This document shows positions 11,145 through 22,568 of a DNA stretch of 64,000 bases, piece by piece. Source of the DNA: Unio delphinus (lineage: Eukaryota; Mollusca; Bivalvia; Unionida; Unionidae); contig JAQISU010000132.1 in NCBI GenBank assembly GCA_029339505.1, forward strand, positions 10,395,001-10,459,000, given 5' to 3'. The notes under the pieces were generated by a model, which searched no databases, was not told the DNA's origin, and saw only the letters and a program-made list of their open reading frames with translations. A program made the position numbers and the translations under genes. Numbering within the stretch: the first letter of the stretch is position 1; every line of letters begins with the position of its first letter.

Positions 11145-14100
11145 TCATGCCCTACTTAAGTAGTCTGCGCCTATATTTTCAACTCCCCTTATTGCTTCTA
11201 CACGGAAACGATAAGGTTGTAGTGTTAGCGCCCAACGCATCAACCGAGCGTTAGCGACCTTGGCCTTGTTTAAATACAGTAGGGGTTGGTGATCAGTCTC
11301 AAGAACGAAATCTCTCCCAAATAGATATGCGTGATACTTCCCAATTCCCCATACTACGGCCAAACATTCCTTTTCTATAACGGAATAATTTTTCTCCCTG
11401 GGTAGCAATTTTCTACTCGAGTAAGCTACGGGTAACTTACTGTCGTCCTGCTCTTGCAGTAAAACTGCCCCCAACCCAGTTTCAGAAGCGTCTGTTCTTA
11501 GAATAAAAGGTTTGCTGACATCTGGCAATTTCAATATAGGTGCACTAACCAGTTTCTCTTTCAGAGTACAAAATGCTTTATCTTGTGGCGGTCCCCATTC
11601 CACTTTGTTTGGTTGCCCCTTTTTGGTCAAATCAGACAGCGGGCTAGCAATGGCTGCAAAGTTCGGTATAAACTTTCTGTAAAAACCTACTAGACCTAGA
11701 AATGATCTTACCTGCGTTTTGTTGGTTGGCTTCGGTGCGTCTCTAATTGCTTCAATTTGCTTGGGATGAGGTTTTAACTGACCCATACCGCTGACCCTAT
11801 GACTCAAACAATCTAAATCTGTATAACCAATACTGCATTTAGTGGGTCTCACTGTGAGGTTCGCTCTGCGGAGTCTATTGAAGAGCTCGCTCAGTACGGA
11901 CACGTGCTCACTCCAAGTATTCGTGTACACGAATATGTCGTCTACAAAGCTATCAACGTTTGTTAAACCTTTCAGCAACTTTCGCATCAAACGACAACAA
12001 GTAGCGCTGGCTCCAACTAACCCGAAAGGCATCACTTTGAATTGATACAATCCTTTCTGGGTCGCAAATGCCGTCAAAGTTCGGGACTCTGGGACAATGG
12101 GAACCTGCCAATATCCCTTGGACAGATCCAATTTGGAAATCCATCGGTTTCCCGACAACTTTGCAAATAGACCCTCCATATCTGGCATTGGTTCTGCATC
12201 GAACACAGTGATTTTATTCAACTGCCGAAAATCGATACAGAATCGGTTCGTCCCGTCCTTTTTCCTTACTAACACTACTGGAGACGAATATGGTGAGTTG
12301 GAGGGTTCAATCACCCCCAGATCCAACATTTTACTCACCTCTTCGTCCACAGCTTCACGTGCGTTGTATGGCACCGGATAGCCCTTGATTCGAATAGGGT
12401 CAGACGTATTCAGCTTAATTTTGAGGTCCAACAAAGTTGTACAACCTGGTCTGTCAGTGAATACATAAGAATGTTTAGCCAAGAGCGCATTAATCTTTTG
12501 ACGCTGGTCTTTCGTCAACTCCGCACTCACATCGACTTTATCTATCCCCTCCCCCGCAACTCCCAAGGGACATTCAAGGGAACTCTCTATATTCGAATCA
12601 GCTTCATCATCGTCTACGACTGCCGTACAAACGACATTTAAGACCCCCTTTCCAACATTGTCGCTCTGTCTCTTAATATACAACTTGAGCATATTCGCAT
12701 GGAATGTTTTTACATTACCGTCCATGTCAATTTTATAGTCCATGTCACCTTTTACTTCTTTAACTTCATATGGACCTTTCCACTGGACTAATAACTTATT
12801 CGAACTCGTTGGAAGAAGCAATAGCACCTGATCTCCCACAAGAAATTTCCTATTACGCGCTCTGCGGTTGTAATACTTGGCATATCTGCGCCCCGATTTA
12901 ATCAATTCGTCACGTGCCATCTGGCATGTACTCTCAAGTTTGTTTCTTAGATCTAACACGTACTGGTAAGTCGTTTTTATTTCCTCGTTCGCGACATCAC
13001 CAGTCCATAGTTCGCGTAGTATCCGCATCGGGCCTCGAACTGTTCTACCATACAACAGTTCAAAGGGCGAGAACCCTAAACTTTCCTGCGGTACTTCACG
13101 GTACGCGAACAGAACAGCGTTTAAATAACGGTCCCAGTCTTGCGGACGTTCCGCGCACATCTTTCGTAGCATGCTTTTCAGGGTACCATTAAACTTCTCT
13201 ACCAGTCCATTGCACATCGGATGGTATGGGGTAGTGTTTAGCTGTTTGATGGACAACAGCCTACTTATTTCACCCATGAGGTCAGAGGTGAATTGGGCAC
13301 CACAATCAGTGAGGATTTCCTCTGGCACCCCTACCCTACTGAAGATATCAACTAATGCTTCAGCTACCCTTTCCGTTTCAATAGTTGGTAACGCTACGGC
13401 TTCGGGGTATCTGGTTGCGTAATCAACCAGAGTAAGTATGTACCGATTCTTTCTTTCGGTAACCGGGTGTATTGGTCCTACAATATCTACTGCCACTCTT
13501 TTAAACGGTGTATCTATTAATGGCATTTGTCCTAAGGGCACCCTTGTGACCCTTCCCTTACAAATTGTTTTCTGACATACGTCGCACGACCTACAGAACC
13601 GTGTGACATCGCCATTAACACCGGGCCAGTAGAATTCAGCGACTACCCTGCTAGTGGTCTTAGCCTTACCTAGGTGTCCTGCCATGCTTGACTCATGCGC
13701 CACCCTAAGTACTTGAGATCTATATCTCTGGGGTACGACCACTTGCCAATACTTCTTACCCTCCCGAGCGCTAAACTCCCTATGAATTAATCCGTTCTTG
13801 CGTACGAATCTAGAGCTACCCCCACGCTTGCAATGTTTAATCGCGCCGGACGTGATTTTCTCAACAATTGTTCTGATGGATTCATCACGTTCTTGCTCTT
13901 GTTTGAAATCATCACGGGAAATTCCTGAGATCGATTCAGGGACTATTAATTTATGAAACGCGGATTTCTCTCGCCGTGTTTGCGCTCGCGTTTCCACTGC
14001 CTGGGCCAAAGGTATTTTAAAATCGGCCATGGTTGGAAGACGGGAACCTTCAACATTACCGATCGTCAGATCGTATATAGGATTGTCCATACAAAGGGCA

Positions 14101-15530
14101 TCAACAGTTCCCGTTAAGAAAGGTGTTTTTACTGTGATCCTTGCTACGGGAATGCGACCCATCGTCTGATCAAGTAACATACATGGGGATTCCCACCCGA
14201 GCATTTGGTTATCCTGCACAAGACTACGTTTGATCACTACGCCCGTACAACCAGTGTCACGCAATACCACGACTTCTCGACCGTTGACAAACCCTCTCGC
14301 GGTTGGTTTACGCGCTTCAGGAAATAAACACGTGCCAAGTGAATGAATACAAGGTTCTACATGTACGTTGTTATCGGATATACCTTTACTTTGTATAGCC
14401 ACTGCTACCTTATGTATAAGTGCCTTTCTTTTAGGACAGTCTTTTTGAACATGACCCAATGCATTACACAAGAAACACCGCACACGCTGAAAAACTGGAT
14501 TCCCAACTGACCTTTTTACCTCAGCTGATTTTACAGGCTCCCTAGGCATAGGTCTTACAGACTGGTTTCCAGACTTAAAATCTTTTAAAACCACGTTCTG
14601 GGTTCCCCCATGAGCTTCGGCAAATAAATCGGCTTGCTTAGCCATATCTTTTACGTTTGTGAAGACTTTCTCCTTCAGAAATTGATCTAATTCTCGCCCA
14701 AATGTATTAAATAATTGATCTCTGAGCAAGAAATCAGTCAACCCTTCAAACGTTTTCACCGCTTTGCCGCATTCAATCCACCGCTCAAAATAGTTCGCAA
14801 TTCTGACGGTGAACTGACCAAAGGTTTCTCCCTTATCGGGCTTGCTATACCTGAACTTTTTTCGAAAACCTTGTTCAGTGAGCTCGTACCTTTTGAGAAG
14901 TGCTTCCTTTAGGACGTCGTACTTAAACACATCGTCCCTAGGAAGTCGCGAGTATACATCCAGTGCTTTACCTTTTAATAAAGCACTCAGATGCAGCGCC
15001 CAGTCATTTTGACTCCACTTCTGGTTTTCGGCATACCGCTCAAACCGATGAAGATAACTATCTATGTTATCTTTTTCATCGTCAAAGGGAGGTAATTTGG
15101 GGCCCCTTAATTTGCTAAAGGCAGAATCGTGTTCTCTTCCAGATGTCGCTAATTCTACCTTACGCTCATGATCCCGTTGCTTTGCTTTTTCATCTAACTC
15201 TATTCGCTTTTGCTCCGCTTCCATTTCCCATCCTATCCTGTCCTTTTCGGCCTGCTTCTCTAATTCTATCTTTTCCCTTTCGGCCCGCTTCTCTAATTCT
15301 ATCTTTTCCTTCTCAAATGCCCATTTCCTTTCTTCGGATTCCCTTTCTAATTCCCGTGACCTTGCCCTTTCTTCCCTTTCCCGGGCTTGTTCTTCTTGAA
15401 TAAATTTCCTTAGACTTTCACCTTCATACCCAAATTCTTTGCCTAAGGCAACCAAGTCCTTAAGGGATGACATGACAATGACAATTGTAATATGAATATA
15501 GATATATAACCAAACCAATACTTTAAACAC
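11145..15530 (-). CDS. Gag-Pol polyprotein, Gmr1-type element, copy 2
   Basis: The protein is identical over 1461 residues to the one at 4829-9214, with the same likely true start at the MSSLKDL methionine (15473). All domains described for copy 1 are present: coiled coil, SCAN-like capsid, CCHC knuckle, aspartic protease, HHCC and DDE integrase, RT with FVDD, and RNase H. Full identity over 4.4 kb means that the duplication is very recent, is kept homogeneous by gene conversion, or is an assembly duplication. Confidence 0.93.
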   Translation of the reverse strand: MFKVLVWLYIYIHITIVIVMSSLKDLVALGKEFGYEGESLRKFIQEEQAREREERARSRELERESEERKWAFEKEKIELEKRAEREKIELEKQAEKDRIGWEMEAEQKRIELDEKAKQRDHERKVELATSGREHDSAFSKLRGPKLPPFDDEKDNIDSYLHRFERYAENQKWSQNDWALHLSALLKGKALDVYSRLPRDDVFKYDVLKEALLKRYELTEQGFRKKFRYSKPDKGETFGQFTVRIANYFERWIECGKAVKTFEGLTDFLLRDQLFNTFGRELDQFLKEKVFTNVKDMAKQADLFAEAHGGTQNVVLKDFKSGNQSVRPMPREPVKSAEVKRSVGNPVFQRVRCFLCNALGHVQKDCPKRKALIHKVAVAIQSKGISDNNVHVEPCIHSLGTCLFPEARKPTARGFVNGREVVVLRDTGCTGVVIKRSLVQDNQMLGWESPCMLLDQTMGRIPVARITVKTPFLTGTVDALCMDNPIYDLTIGNVEGSRLPTMADFKIPLAQAVETRAQTRREKSAFHKLIVPESISGISRDDFKQEQERDESIRTIVEKITSGAIKHCKRGGSSRFVRKNGLIHREFSAREGKKYWQVVVPQRYRSQVLRVAHESSMAGHLGKAKTTSRVVAEFYWPGVNGDVTRFCRSCDVCQKTICKGRVTRVPLGQMPLIDTPFKRVAVDIVGPIHPVTERKNRYILTLVDYATRYPEAVALPTIETERVAEALVDIFSRVGVPEEILTDCGAQFTSDLMGEISRLLSIKQLNTTPYHPMCNGLVEKFNGTLKSMLRKMCAERPQDWDRYLNAVLFAYREVPQESLGFSPFELLYGRTVRGPMRILRELWTGDVANEEIKTTYQYVLDLRNKLESTCQMARDELIKSGRRYAKYYNRRARNRKFLVGDQVLLLLPTSSNKLLVQWKGPYEVKEVKGDMDYKIDMDGNVKTFHANMLKLYIKRQSDNVGKGVLNVVCTAVVDDDEADSNIESSLECPLGVAGEGIDKVDVSAELTKDQRQKINALLAKHSYVFTDRPGCTTLLDLKIKLNTSDPIRIKGYPVPYNAREAVDEEVSKMLDLGVIEPSNSPYSSPVVLVRKKDGTNRFCIDFRQLNKITVFDAEPMPDMEGLFAKLSGNRWISKLDLSKGYWQVPIVPESRTLTAFATQKGLYQFKVMPFGLVGASATCCRLMRKLLKGLTNVDSFVDDIFVYTNTWSEHVSVLSELFNRLRRANLTVRPTKCSIGYTDLDCLSHRVSGMGQLKPHPKQIEAIRDAPKPTNKTQVRSFLGLVGFYRKFIPNFAAIASPLSDLTKKGQPNKVEWGPPQDKAFCTLKEKLVSAPILKLPDVSKPFILRTDASETGLGAVLLQEQDDSKLPVAYSSRKLLPREKNYSVIEKECLAVVWGIGKYHAYLFGRDFVLETDHQPLLYLNKAKVANARLMRWALTLQPYRFRVEAIRGVENIGADYLSRA

Positions 15531-15673
15531 GTTTATACTGGACTCACGGACCTAGGTAAACTAAACAAAAATAAACTCCAACTAGAGTATTATCTTAACA
15601 GAAGGTCACGCTCAAATATAAACATTAAATGTATACCTTGACAAAAATGATTGACAGTTCACTTAATCCAACG

Positions 15674-15691
15674 ATCCCACTTCTGACACCA
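15674..15691 (-). promoter_or_regulatory. Primer-binding site, tRNA-Leu type, copy 2
   Basis: Same 18-bp match as at 9358-9375. It adjoins the 5'-most LTR of the array and so would prime reverse transcription of a full-length transcript. Confidence 0.85.
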
Positions 15692-15692
15692 T

Positions 15693-17311
15693 TGTACCAG
15701 AATTGTTACCGAGAGGAGGGTGGATCAAATGAACAATACAAACACAATTTGTGAAAGAAAATATAAATTTATGTAATAAATTATAAATGAAAAAAATACA
15801 GATGTAACAACACAATAATTCATGCACTCAACCCACAATTAAACTCACAACCATTCACAATACATGAACAAATTAAATAACAATACAAAAGGAATCACAA
15901 ATGTAAAGGGATCTCTTGGATTATACACAGATCCAAGAATCCTTTACGAAAGTTAAATAAATGCAAGTATGATTTACGAAAAAAATAAACACAAACGACA
16001 AACTATCTATCGCACGATGGATTGCGATAACTAGCACGATCATATACTTGTATTCAATCAAGTTGCTAGCTTTTATTGATATCTATGTGATCACTTGAAA
16101 TATTATTGCGATCTGACATAAGCATGCAAATACAACAATGTATTAAATTATATTACAATTTCAATACACCTATGTGTCTCCCCTGTATAACCGCACGATT
16201 CAGCAACAGTTGAATCGTCTCCCAGTTTCCCCGAGAACCGAGGGTTGACCAATACTATTATCGGACGTTTCCCTACACGGATCCACCACAGTTATACGTT
16301 CAGACAGCATACAACATCTACCAGAACCAACGGTTCCTCACTACCCTAGATGTCGACCCGGACGTTTTACAACTCTAAGACAGCTCCGACACTCGGACTT
16401 CTAGCTTTCCGGATATTTACATGTTACACAGATGTTGACGAACAGACAGTTCGACACACAGACAGATACTTCAATTCCGTTTGCACAAATTAACGGCACA
16501 AGCACATTCAGATATTTATACAGAGATGTTCCAGAACAAACAATAGATGTCCCACAACAAATCAGACGATATCAAAGACGTTTATCAAAAGATGGTATCA
16601 GATGTGTTAAACAGCTACGGTATCAACGATGTTATTAGCAGCTACGGTATCAACGATGTTATTAGCAGCTACGGTATCAGAAACATTGTAACAACTACGT
16701 TAGCAGCTACGGTATCAGAGACGGTATCAACGATGTTATTAGATGCGCTATCAGTGATGTACTTCTACGGTATCAACGACGGAATCAACGACGGAATCAG
16801 CTATAATAAACAAAACCAGACTAATAATAGTTGCCTCAAAAATAATCTAAGCCGTAGATTACGATATTGTATTTAAAGTCTAAAAGTGACTAGTAATTCC
16901 AAATATTCCACGTTCATTGCAATAAAGGCATCATTATACGAAATGATACTCTGAATAAAATTCACAATAAAACGAAATGTAAATTTAACACTCACCCCTT
17001 TGGCTGGAGATTTGTAAGACGAGGTTATCTATCCTTTGATTAGATATTTGGGTTCCCGTAAATAATTATGATAAATACTTCGCCTTATATACTCTCAATA
17101 GGTGAACATAAATCACATCGAGCTTGCCGTGCACCACGTAAAACGAGTATTTCGGATTTCATGTAAATTACAAATTGGCACATGCAAATCGTTACACGCC
17201 ACTTAATCACCCCAGGTAATGCGTGTACGACGAAATCAAGAAAATGGTGAGTTTCGTTTGCAATTCAAGTACAACAAAAATCAGTTCAAATTTTCGCCTA
17301 ATTCTGTGACA
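15693..17311 (-). repeat. LTR 3 (5' LTR of the array)
   Basis: The LTR is 1619 bp with TG...CA ends. It is followed directly by the right target duplication GGCTG at 17312-17316. As the 5' LTR of the minus-strand element it would carry the active promoter. Confidence 0.93.
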
Positions 17312-17316
17312 GGCTG
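17312..17316. repeat. Right target-site duplication GGCTG
   Basis: Matches 3056-3060. Confidence 0.85.
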
Positions 17317-18639
17317 AATACATTTTGTATTCATTATTAACGACATATGGCGGGTTCTGCAATCAAAACATATGTAACACCGATCTTGAAGAACAATCAT
17401 AAGAAATTTAGAAAGTTGCCTAGCGTAATTTCATGCACGGCAAGACACATTTTGGTAAAATTTGGATCTGCTCATATCTATAGTATTTTATGCGCAGCAA
17501 CGATTTTATCTCCATCGTCCATAGCGACTTCAAACTGGGACGGTCTTAAAAGCATCTTTGCAATATTTGTTTATTTTCCCTTTCATATTCAATATGTATT
17601 GTTGATACACATCGTAATCATGAAGTCGTAAAACTCAACTTATTTATAGTGAATTCAGGTATCAAATTGAATTGTTGTTTTGTACCTTAGTAGTATAGAA
17701 AATGGAGGGTACTTGAGAATCCTCCATGGCGCGATACTACTGTGTTGTGGGGTTTCTAGACCACATTTTTATTGATGTAGCCATTGGGGGTTATGGACCA
17801 CGTTTATTCTAATGATTGTCCCATGACAAAATGAACTATAGAGGTTCTGGACCCATTTATATATAAATAGGAGTTCTATACCATTTATATCATGAGTGGT
17901 CCAAAGCCTCCATGGCTACTGTGTGATGGCGATTATGGACCATTTAATAAAATTGTCCTATGGATCGTGTTTTGGACCCGATAAAGGTCTCGTGGACTAC
18001 TCTGTAGTCAAGGTGTGTTTGTGATATAGCAAAGATTACTCTTCCATGTTATCCCTAGTGTGTAAATCGATTGGGTTCAAGAGATAAGGTTAATAGTCCA
18101 GTACTGGAATTAGGCGATGAAGAGTCCAATTAGTGGTTGATGCGTGTCATTAAATTAAGGATTTGAGTTCTGTTCCTAAGATGATGTATTGTGAGGAGAG
18201 TGAAGACGATGATGAGACAGCGGTACAATCAGCAGTAATACATATAAAAAAAATAAGCTAAGACGTTTTCATCTGTCAGAGTCTCAGCGGGATGAATTTT
18301 ATTATTGGCTGAATAGGGTGACCCGAGTTCAGTTGGTGGATATCGCGAAACGCATAAACTTTTAATATGTCTTCGAGAGCATATTTGATAACATGGGTCT
18401 TCACGAGCATGTTTTAAATGAAGGGCTGTCTCTGGAATAGTGAATAGGACAGGTGTTGATACAATTATTTGGGAGGTATTGTCTTCTCCAAGAGACGTTG
18501 GCAATGTCGTTGGAATCCACGAATTGAATTGTTTAAGTTAACCAAACCGTTTGAGGAGCGAGGTTTTTTTTTTCATTTGAAGGAGATCCTTTTCTCGACC
18601 CTGTATATTTTTTTGTTTGTTTATCTAATAATTTCTGCT
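17317..18639. other. Unassigned DNA beside the integrase remnant
   Basis: No family is recognised. A stretch at 17700-18000 repeats short phrases built on TGGACC (CTAGACCACA, TATGGACCAC, TGGACCCATT, TGGACCATTT), suggesting old degenerate repeats. Because a Polinton integrase remnant follows directly, this may be further decayed Polinton sequence, but I found no second Polinton gene to support that. Confidence 0.4.
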
Positions 18640-19290
18640 AGTAAATAGAACCTAGTATGGGCTCTCCCGAGAAATCTTTGAGCGTGTAGGTGCCTGAATG
18701 ATTTCTTGAATGGCATGGACAACAAAGACCTCTTCTGAACAGTTAGGGGTGTATCTCTTTTCGAATATAGTTTTTTGTCTGTTGATTCTGACGTGGTCAC
18801 CTACTGTAAATTTGGATCTCTAAAAAAAATAAGGCGTCTGTAACCGTTTATCTTTTGTCAGCGGACATTGCTTCCATGAGAGTCATTTTAATGCTGAGAC
18901 GCCATGTGTGATTGCATTGGTCAACGATTTCTGGCAAAAACGTCTAAGTCTTGGTTGGTTGACAAATCTCTTCCATATGCGATTTTTTAGATTTCTGTTA
19001 AACTCTTCGACGACAGCTCTTTGATAGCGTTTTATCGTACTGTACAAGATAATATTTTCCGTTAAAGCCATTTTGAGATGGTTTGTTATAAAAGTCACTT
19101 CCGTGACCTATCCATACAATGATATCTAGTGCATCCAAGATGTCCTTCTTTTTTGGGAGGTGAGGTGGGGTGGTAGTTTCAGAGGAAATACCCAGGGGTA
19201 TTTACTAAATACATTGTACGCACTGTAATCCCTCATGTCGACAAGATCTGCCGACCATATATGGTTTGCAACACTGTGATGCTTCTGCTT
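18640..19290 (-). pseudogene. Decayed Polinton/Maverick-type integrase
   Basis: Read on the minus strand in pieces, this stretch shows the landmarks of Polinton (retroviral-like DDE) integrases in the right order. IWSADLVDM at about 19250 is the first catalytic Asp region, VFSKYPWV follows at about 19200, and VVEEFNRNLKNRIWKRF at about 18960-19015 has the catalytic Glu. A C-terminal segment KFTVGDHVRI...FEKRYTPN..EEVFVV lies at 18720-18810, and YTLKDFSGEPILGS in another frame follows at about 18655-18695. The core between the first Asp and the Glu is shortened and frameshifted, and at least three frame changes and several stops are present. These elements integrate DNA transposons that replicate with protein-primed polymerase B. 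This copy is dead. It is unrelated in position to the structural gene block at 53-59 kb. Confidence 0.75.
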
Positions 19291-20980
19291 CTCTGAAAAT
19301 GCTTGCTTGCTGGTATTAGTTCTGGACGTTTGGAGCCAATGGTGCTAAGCACGTTGGTGCCAATGATCTATACGTTTTCTAAACTGTTTGGGCTTGGGTT
19401 CTTTTACGTTCCTCAGAATGACTCGATTGCATTCCGCTTTATCTTCTGGATTATCTCTGTTACATTTATCGGGTTGCATCGCGATTGCATTGACACCTTT
19501 GTTCGACTCCCGACCAGGAAACTGCTGCTCATGTTTAATCAGTTGCTGTTCTAATGGATTACACAGTTATGTTTATTCATGTCCTGGCAACGTCCATCCG
19601 CCACGGGTTCTTGGAAGTTTTTCGATCGGCGCATGGACGTCCATAGCTCCTCAGTGAATGTGTCGTTGTCCGCAGCCAGAGTAGTTTCCCACGCACATAT
19701 TTCTCTCCACGCGGAGGTCTTTGCAGCTCATGACAATTTTGCAGAGTCTGCAGTAGACCATGATTTATATGCATATCCATGGTGGTAATGTCGCCTGACC
19801 ATGTGTGATTCTTTGGAACCAGACACTGCACATCTCGATTTGATCACGAGGCGATGCTTTTTGGTAACCAAGTGGACAGGGACACTGCTCTCCATCTTGG
19901 TCTTGCACATAATACACCACGAGTTTATGTTGTTATGTTATAATTTGTATATTAAAACACTGTTTCGACGTGAGATTGTCCTACTTGCCTGCGCTGGATG
20001 TACTTGATGCAGTACCATCCACAACTGATATCATTGACGTATTGGAGATGTAACAAGGTCTTTGTCACCGATGTGATCTTGCATCATTTAGAAGCACTCC
20101 ACGAAGCCTTCGAGACGGTATTACGAAAAATATCTCTGTGAAACTCAAACTGACGCGAAAGTAAATACAGGAAGCAGCGCGAGCAAACATATATCAGCAT
20201 GCGGTGTTATCCTGAAATGGCAATGTGAAAATCTTTTCCGACGTGAATCTGATGGGACAAGCACATCATGAGATGCATGATTGCAAAAAACTCAAAAAGA
20301 TTTTAACATTAGTGTATCCCCTAAGGGTCCCAGACTGAGAGCAAAAGTCTCCTTGATGTCAAAACTGGGGGTCAGACTGAGTAAAAATCAAATGTTGGTA
20401 TCAAAACTGGGGGTCAAATTAAAAAATGTAGGGGTCTCTGAAGCACAAATGAGGGAAAATGAAAACACTGTAACATTTCCTTAGTATATAATACCATATC
20501 TGACAGAGTTAGCGTCCTATTTCACAACAAGGTAGATGATAGCGTAAACCAGACACGATATATTATGTATGTCATCGTACAAAAACTTGGAACATCGAAA
20601 AGATCTTGATGATGCCATCAAAACTGCATTTCATTTCGACAGAGACATCACCATGTGGTCGGTATAAGAAGCGATCTCATGCTACTCACGGCAACGCAGG
20701 AATAAGAGCTTAACGACAGTGGCATGATCAACATCGTCTACGATAAAGATCTGATCAAGCATTGCATGCACATATAAGAGCTCCTCAAGTTGTTGTAAAC
20801 TAACATAAGTCACCAACAAGGTGTTATGAAGGTATGCGATGTCTCAGCATTAACTTGTATGACATGTGTAGGCTTTCACAAATGATACAACATACTGATT
20901 TATTTTATGTGCTGTCAACTGTTTGGGACGTAAAAATCGGCTAGATTCTATTATAACATAAATTTCTTCACTCTAATATA
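19291..20980. other. Unassigned DNA, possibly more of the old Polinton
   Basis: No intact gene. Several overlapping short frames occur at 19300-20010 on both strands, none of which I can tie to a family. A plus-strand reading at about 20080-20200 and a repeated phrase built on AAAACTGGGGGTCA at 20355-20415 were noted but not identified. Confidence 0.35.
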
Positions 20981-20981
20981 T

Positions 20982-21107
20982 GCGGACCTCTCCATTGACC
21001 TAAGTAGTTAGAACATTCGCAACGGATGCGTTAGGTTGTTGGTTCGAACCCCAATCGAGTCATATCAAAGACATAAAAATGGTACAAGCAGCTGTCTTGC
21101 TTGGCAC
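20982..21107 (+). mobile_element. tRNA-derived SINE head (5' part)
   Basis: The segment has a pol III B box GGTTCGAACCC at 21041-21051 and an A-box-like TAGTAGTTAGAAC about 35 bp upstream. It continues with the phrase ATGGTACAAGCAGCTGTC, which resembles the post-head segment (ATGGTACTAACAGCTGTC) of the SINE at 41459. The body and tail are missing, so it is a truncated copy. Confidence 0.6.
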
Positions 21108-21813
21108 ATTTGTATAGATCTTTCCAAAATTGGTCCTTCAATCCAGGCTCTTGCCCTAATGTGTAGATGCCAACCTTGATATCATGCATATCAGGGTAAA
21201 ACAAAGTCTTACATTATATGATTAAGTCTCGCAGATCCTTATATAGATCAGACTATCTTAAAAAATGAATAATATTTGGAGAATTATTTTAACAAATTGT
21301 ACAAGAGTTGTTTCTTTGTGCCCACTATGCTATACTATAGATGTTATTACCAAAGCAGAAGAGTTAGATTAGGGTTAGCTCCCTTACAAGAAGGTACTCT
21401 TCACCAAAGTGGTATCAGCATCATTGATCATAGAAAAAGAATCGACATTCCTTTCTTGTTTATTCATCATAGAAAATGCCGATTTTGGAAACATACTAAT
21501 ACAGGTCTTGAAAAATGTTTTCACGCTGTTTTTGCAAACTTATTTTATACGTGAGATAAACAATGAATGTTCATTTTAAGAGACACAACTCGGGAAGTTT
21601 ACCACTGCGTTATAATCAAAAGTCTCTACACAATAATGCCTTCAAAACCCATTTCAAAAAATAATTTCCTTAACTTTCCATGCATTACCTCAGTTGAGTG
21701 CTTGTTGTGCTATTTCTCATGATATCAGAAGTGTCCGTGTGTTTGTGTGTATTTTCCAAAAGGATGTTTACATAAGTTATCATCCGACTTATTGGTGACT
21801 TGTGGGGCAAGAA
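21108..21813. other. Intergenic DNA, nothing recognised
   Basis: No coding similarity or repeat structure was seen. The 92-codon frame at 21276-21554 matches nothing I know. Confidence 0.5.
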
Positions 21814-22568
21814 TAGTTGTACATGTAAGACCTGACGCTGATATTTATGTTTTGGGCGTCAGGGTCTTACTGCTTAACGAATAGCGCTGTGTAGTGTGTT
21901 TTGAACTCTACTGACAGGAGAATAAGAGGTGAAATTTTCATGATTATCACATACTTGGCAAAAGCTATCAACATTCATCCACATATTTAAGAGTTATTGA
22001 TATACTTACTTTGTTCTCTTGATCGTCATCGACTCAAAAGCTGACACTAGCAAATGAACGAATTTTTATGTTCCTTTGACACACATTTCACTTGGTTGCA
22101 ATGCGATGGTAGCTGAGAAATGCCGAAGTAGGTTTCAACAAGGCTGTTTTATTTTAACGAAACGAAAGTATTAAAGTATAAAGTATTTGAACAGCAAGCA
22201 ACGTTTCGTTTCATTCAAGAAACATTTTCCGATTGGAACCTACTTGAACATACTTCGGCATACCTCGACTACTGTCACATTTCAACAAATTTTAAATGTA
22301 TGTCAACTGAGCAAGAAAATGCGTCCGTTTGCAAGTGTCAGATATTGATTCCACCAGGATAAAAACAGCACAGTAAGTATATTAATTAAACATAAATTAG
22401 TGGAAGAGTGTCGATATAGGTTGCCAAGTATGTGCGATATTCCTGAAACTTTGACTACTCGTTCAGATGTCAACAACATCGGAACAGACTACACAAGGCT
22501 GTTATTCGGATTGTAAGACATAGCACCTTAACAAAATCAACATGTGCTATGTCTTACATGTAGGACTA
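21814..22568. repeat. 755-bp imperfect palindrome with hairpins in each arm
   Basis: The left half, read outward to inward, pairs with the reverse complement of the right half over almost its full length. Anchors are TACATGTAAGAC at the outer edge, CACATACTTGGCAA, ATATACTTACT, ATGCCGAAGTA and, at the centre, AACGAAACG/CGTTTCGTT. Each arm also contains its own hairpin: 21825-21870 (14 paired bases with one bulge) and 22513-22557 (14 paired bases, perfect). The hairpin tips differ in sequence between arms but remain paired. It resembles a foldback-type MITE. No coding frame lies inside. Confidence 0.75.

Larger units (their letters stand above)
3061..17311 (-). mobile_element. Tandem Gmr1-type LTR retrotransposon (LTR-int-LTR-int-LTR)
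   Basis: Three 1619-bp LTRs and two 4697-bp internal regions alternate with an exact period of 6316 bp. LTR ends are TG...CA. The array is on the minus strand, so the 5' LTR is the one at 15693-17311. The two internal regions encode identical 1461-residue Gag-Pol proteins with no stop or frameshift. The outer ends carry a matching 5-bp target duplication, so the array descends from one insertion. It was probably enlarged by LTR-LTR unequal recombination, although an assembly duplication would look the same. RT, RNase H and integrase motifs are Ty3/gypsy-like, but integrase lies before RT as in the Gmr1 group. Intact ORFs and near-identical LTRs point to recent activity. Confidence 0.93.

Noticed and set aside
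3061..17311. Interpretation as an endogenous retrovirus
   Set aside because: No envelope ORF between RNase H and the 3' LTR; only about 150 bases separate the pol stop from the LTR.
19303..20007. Several overlapping short frames on both strands that might be Polinton genes
   Set aside because: I could not match any to a Polinton family; the integrase assignment ends at about 19290.
20982..21060. Possible tRNA gene with A- and B-box sequences; similar at 38453 and 37112
   Set aside because: The boxes are followed by a shared non-tRNA body or tail and lack a proper acceptor stem, so they are SINE heads.
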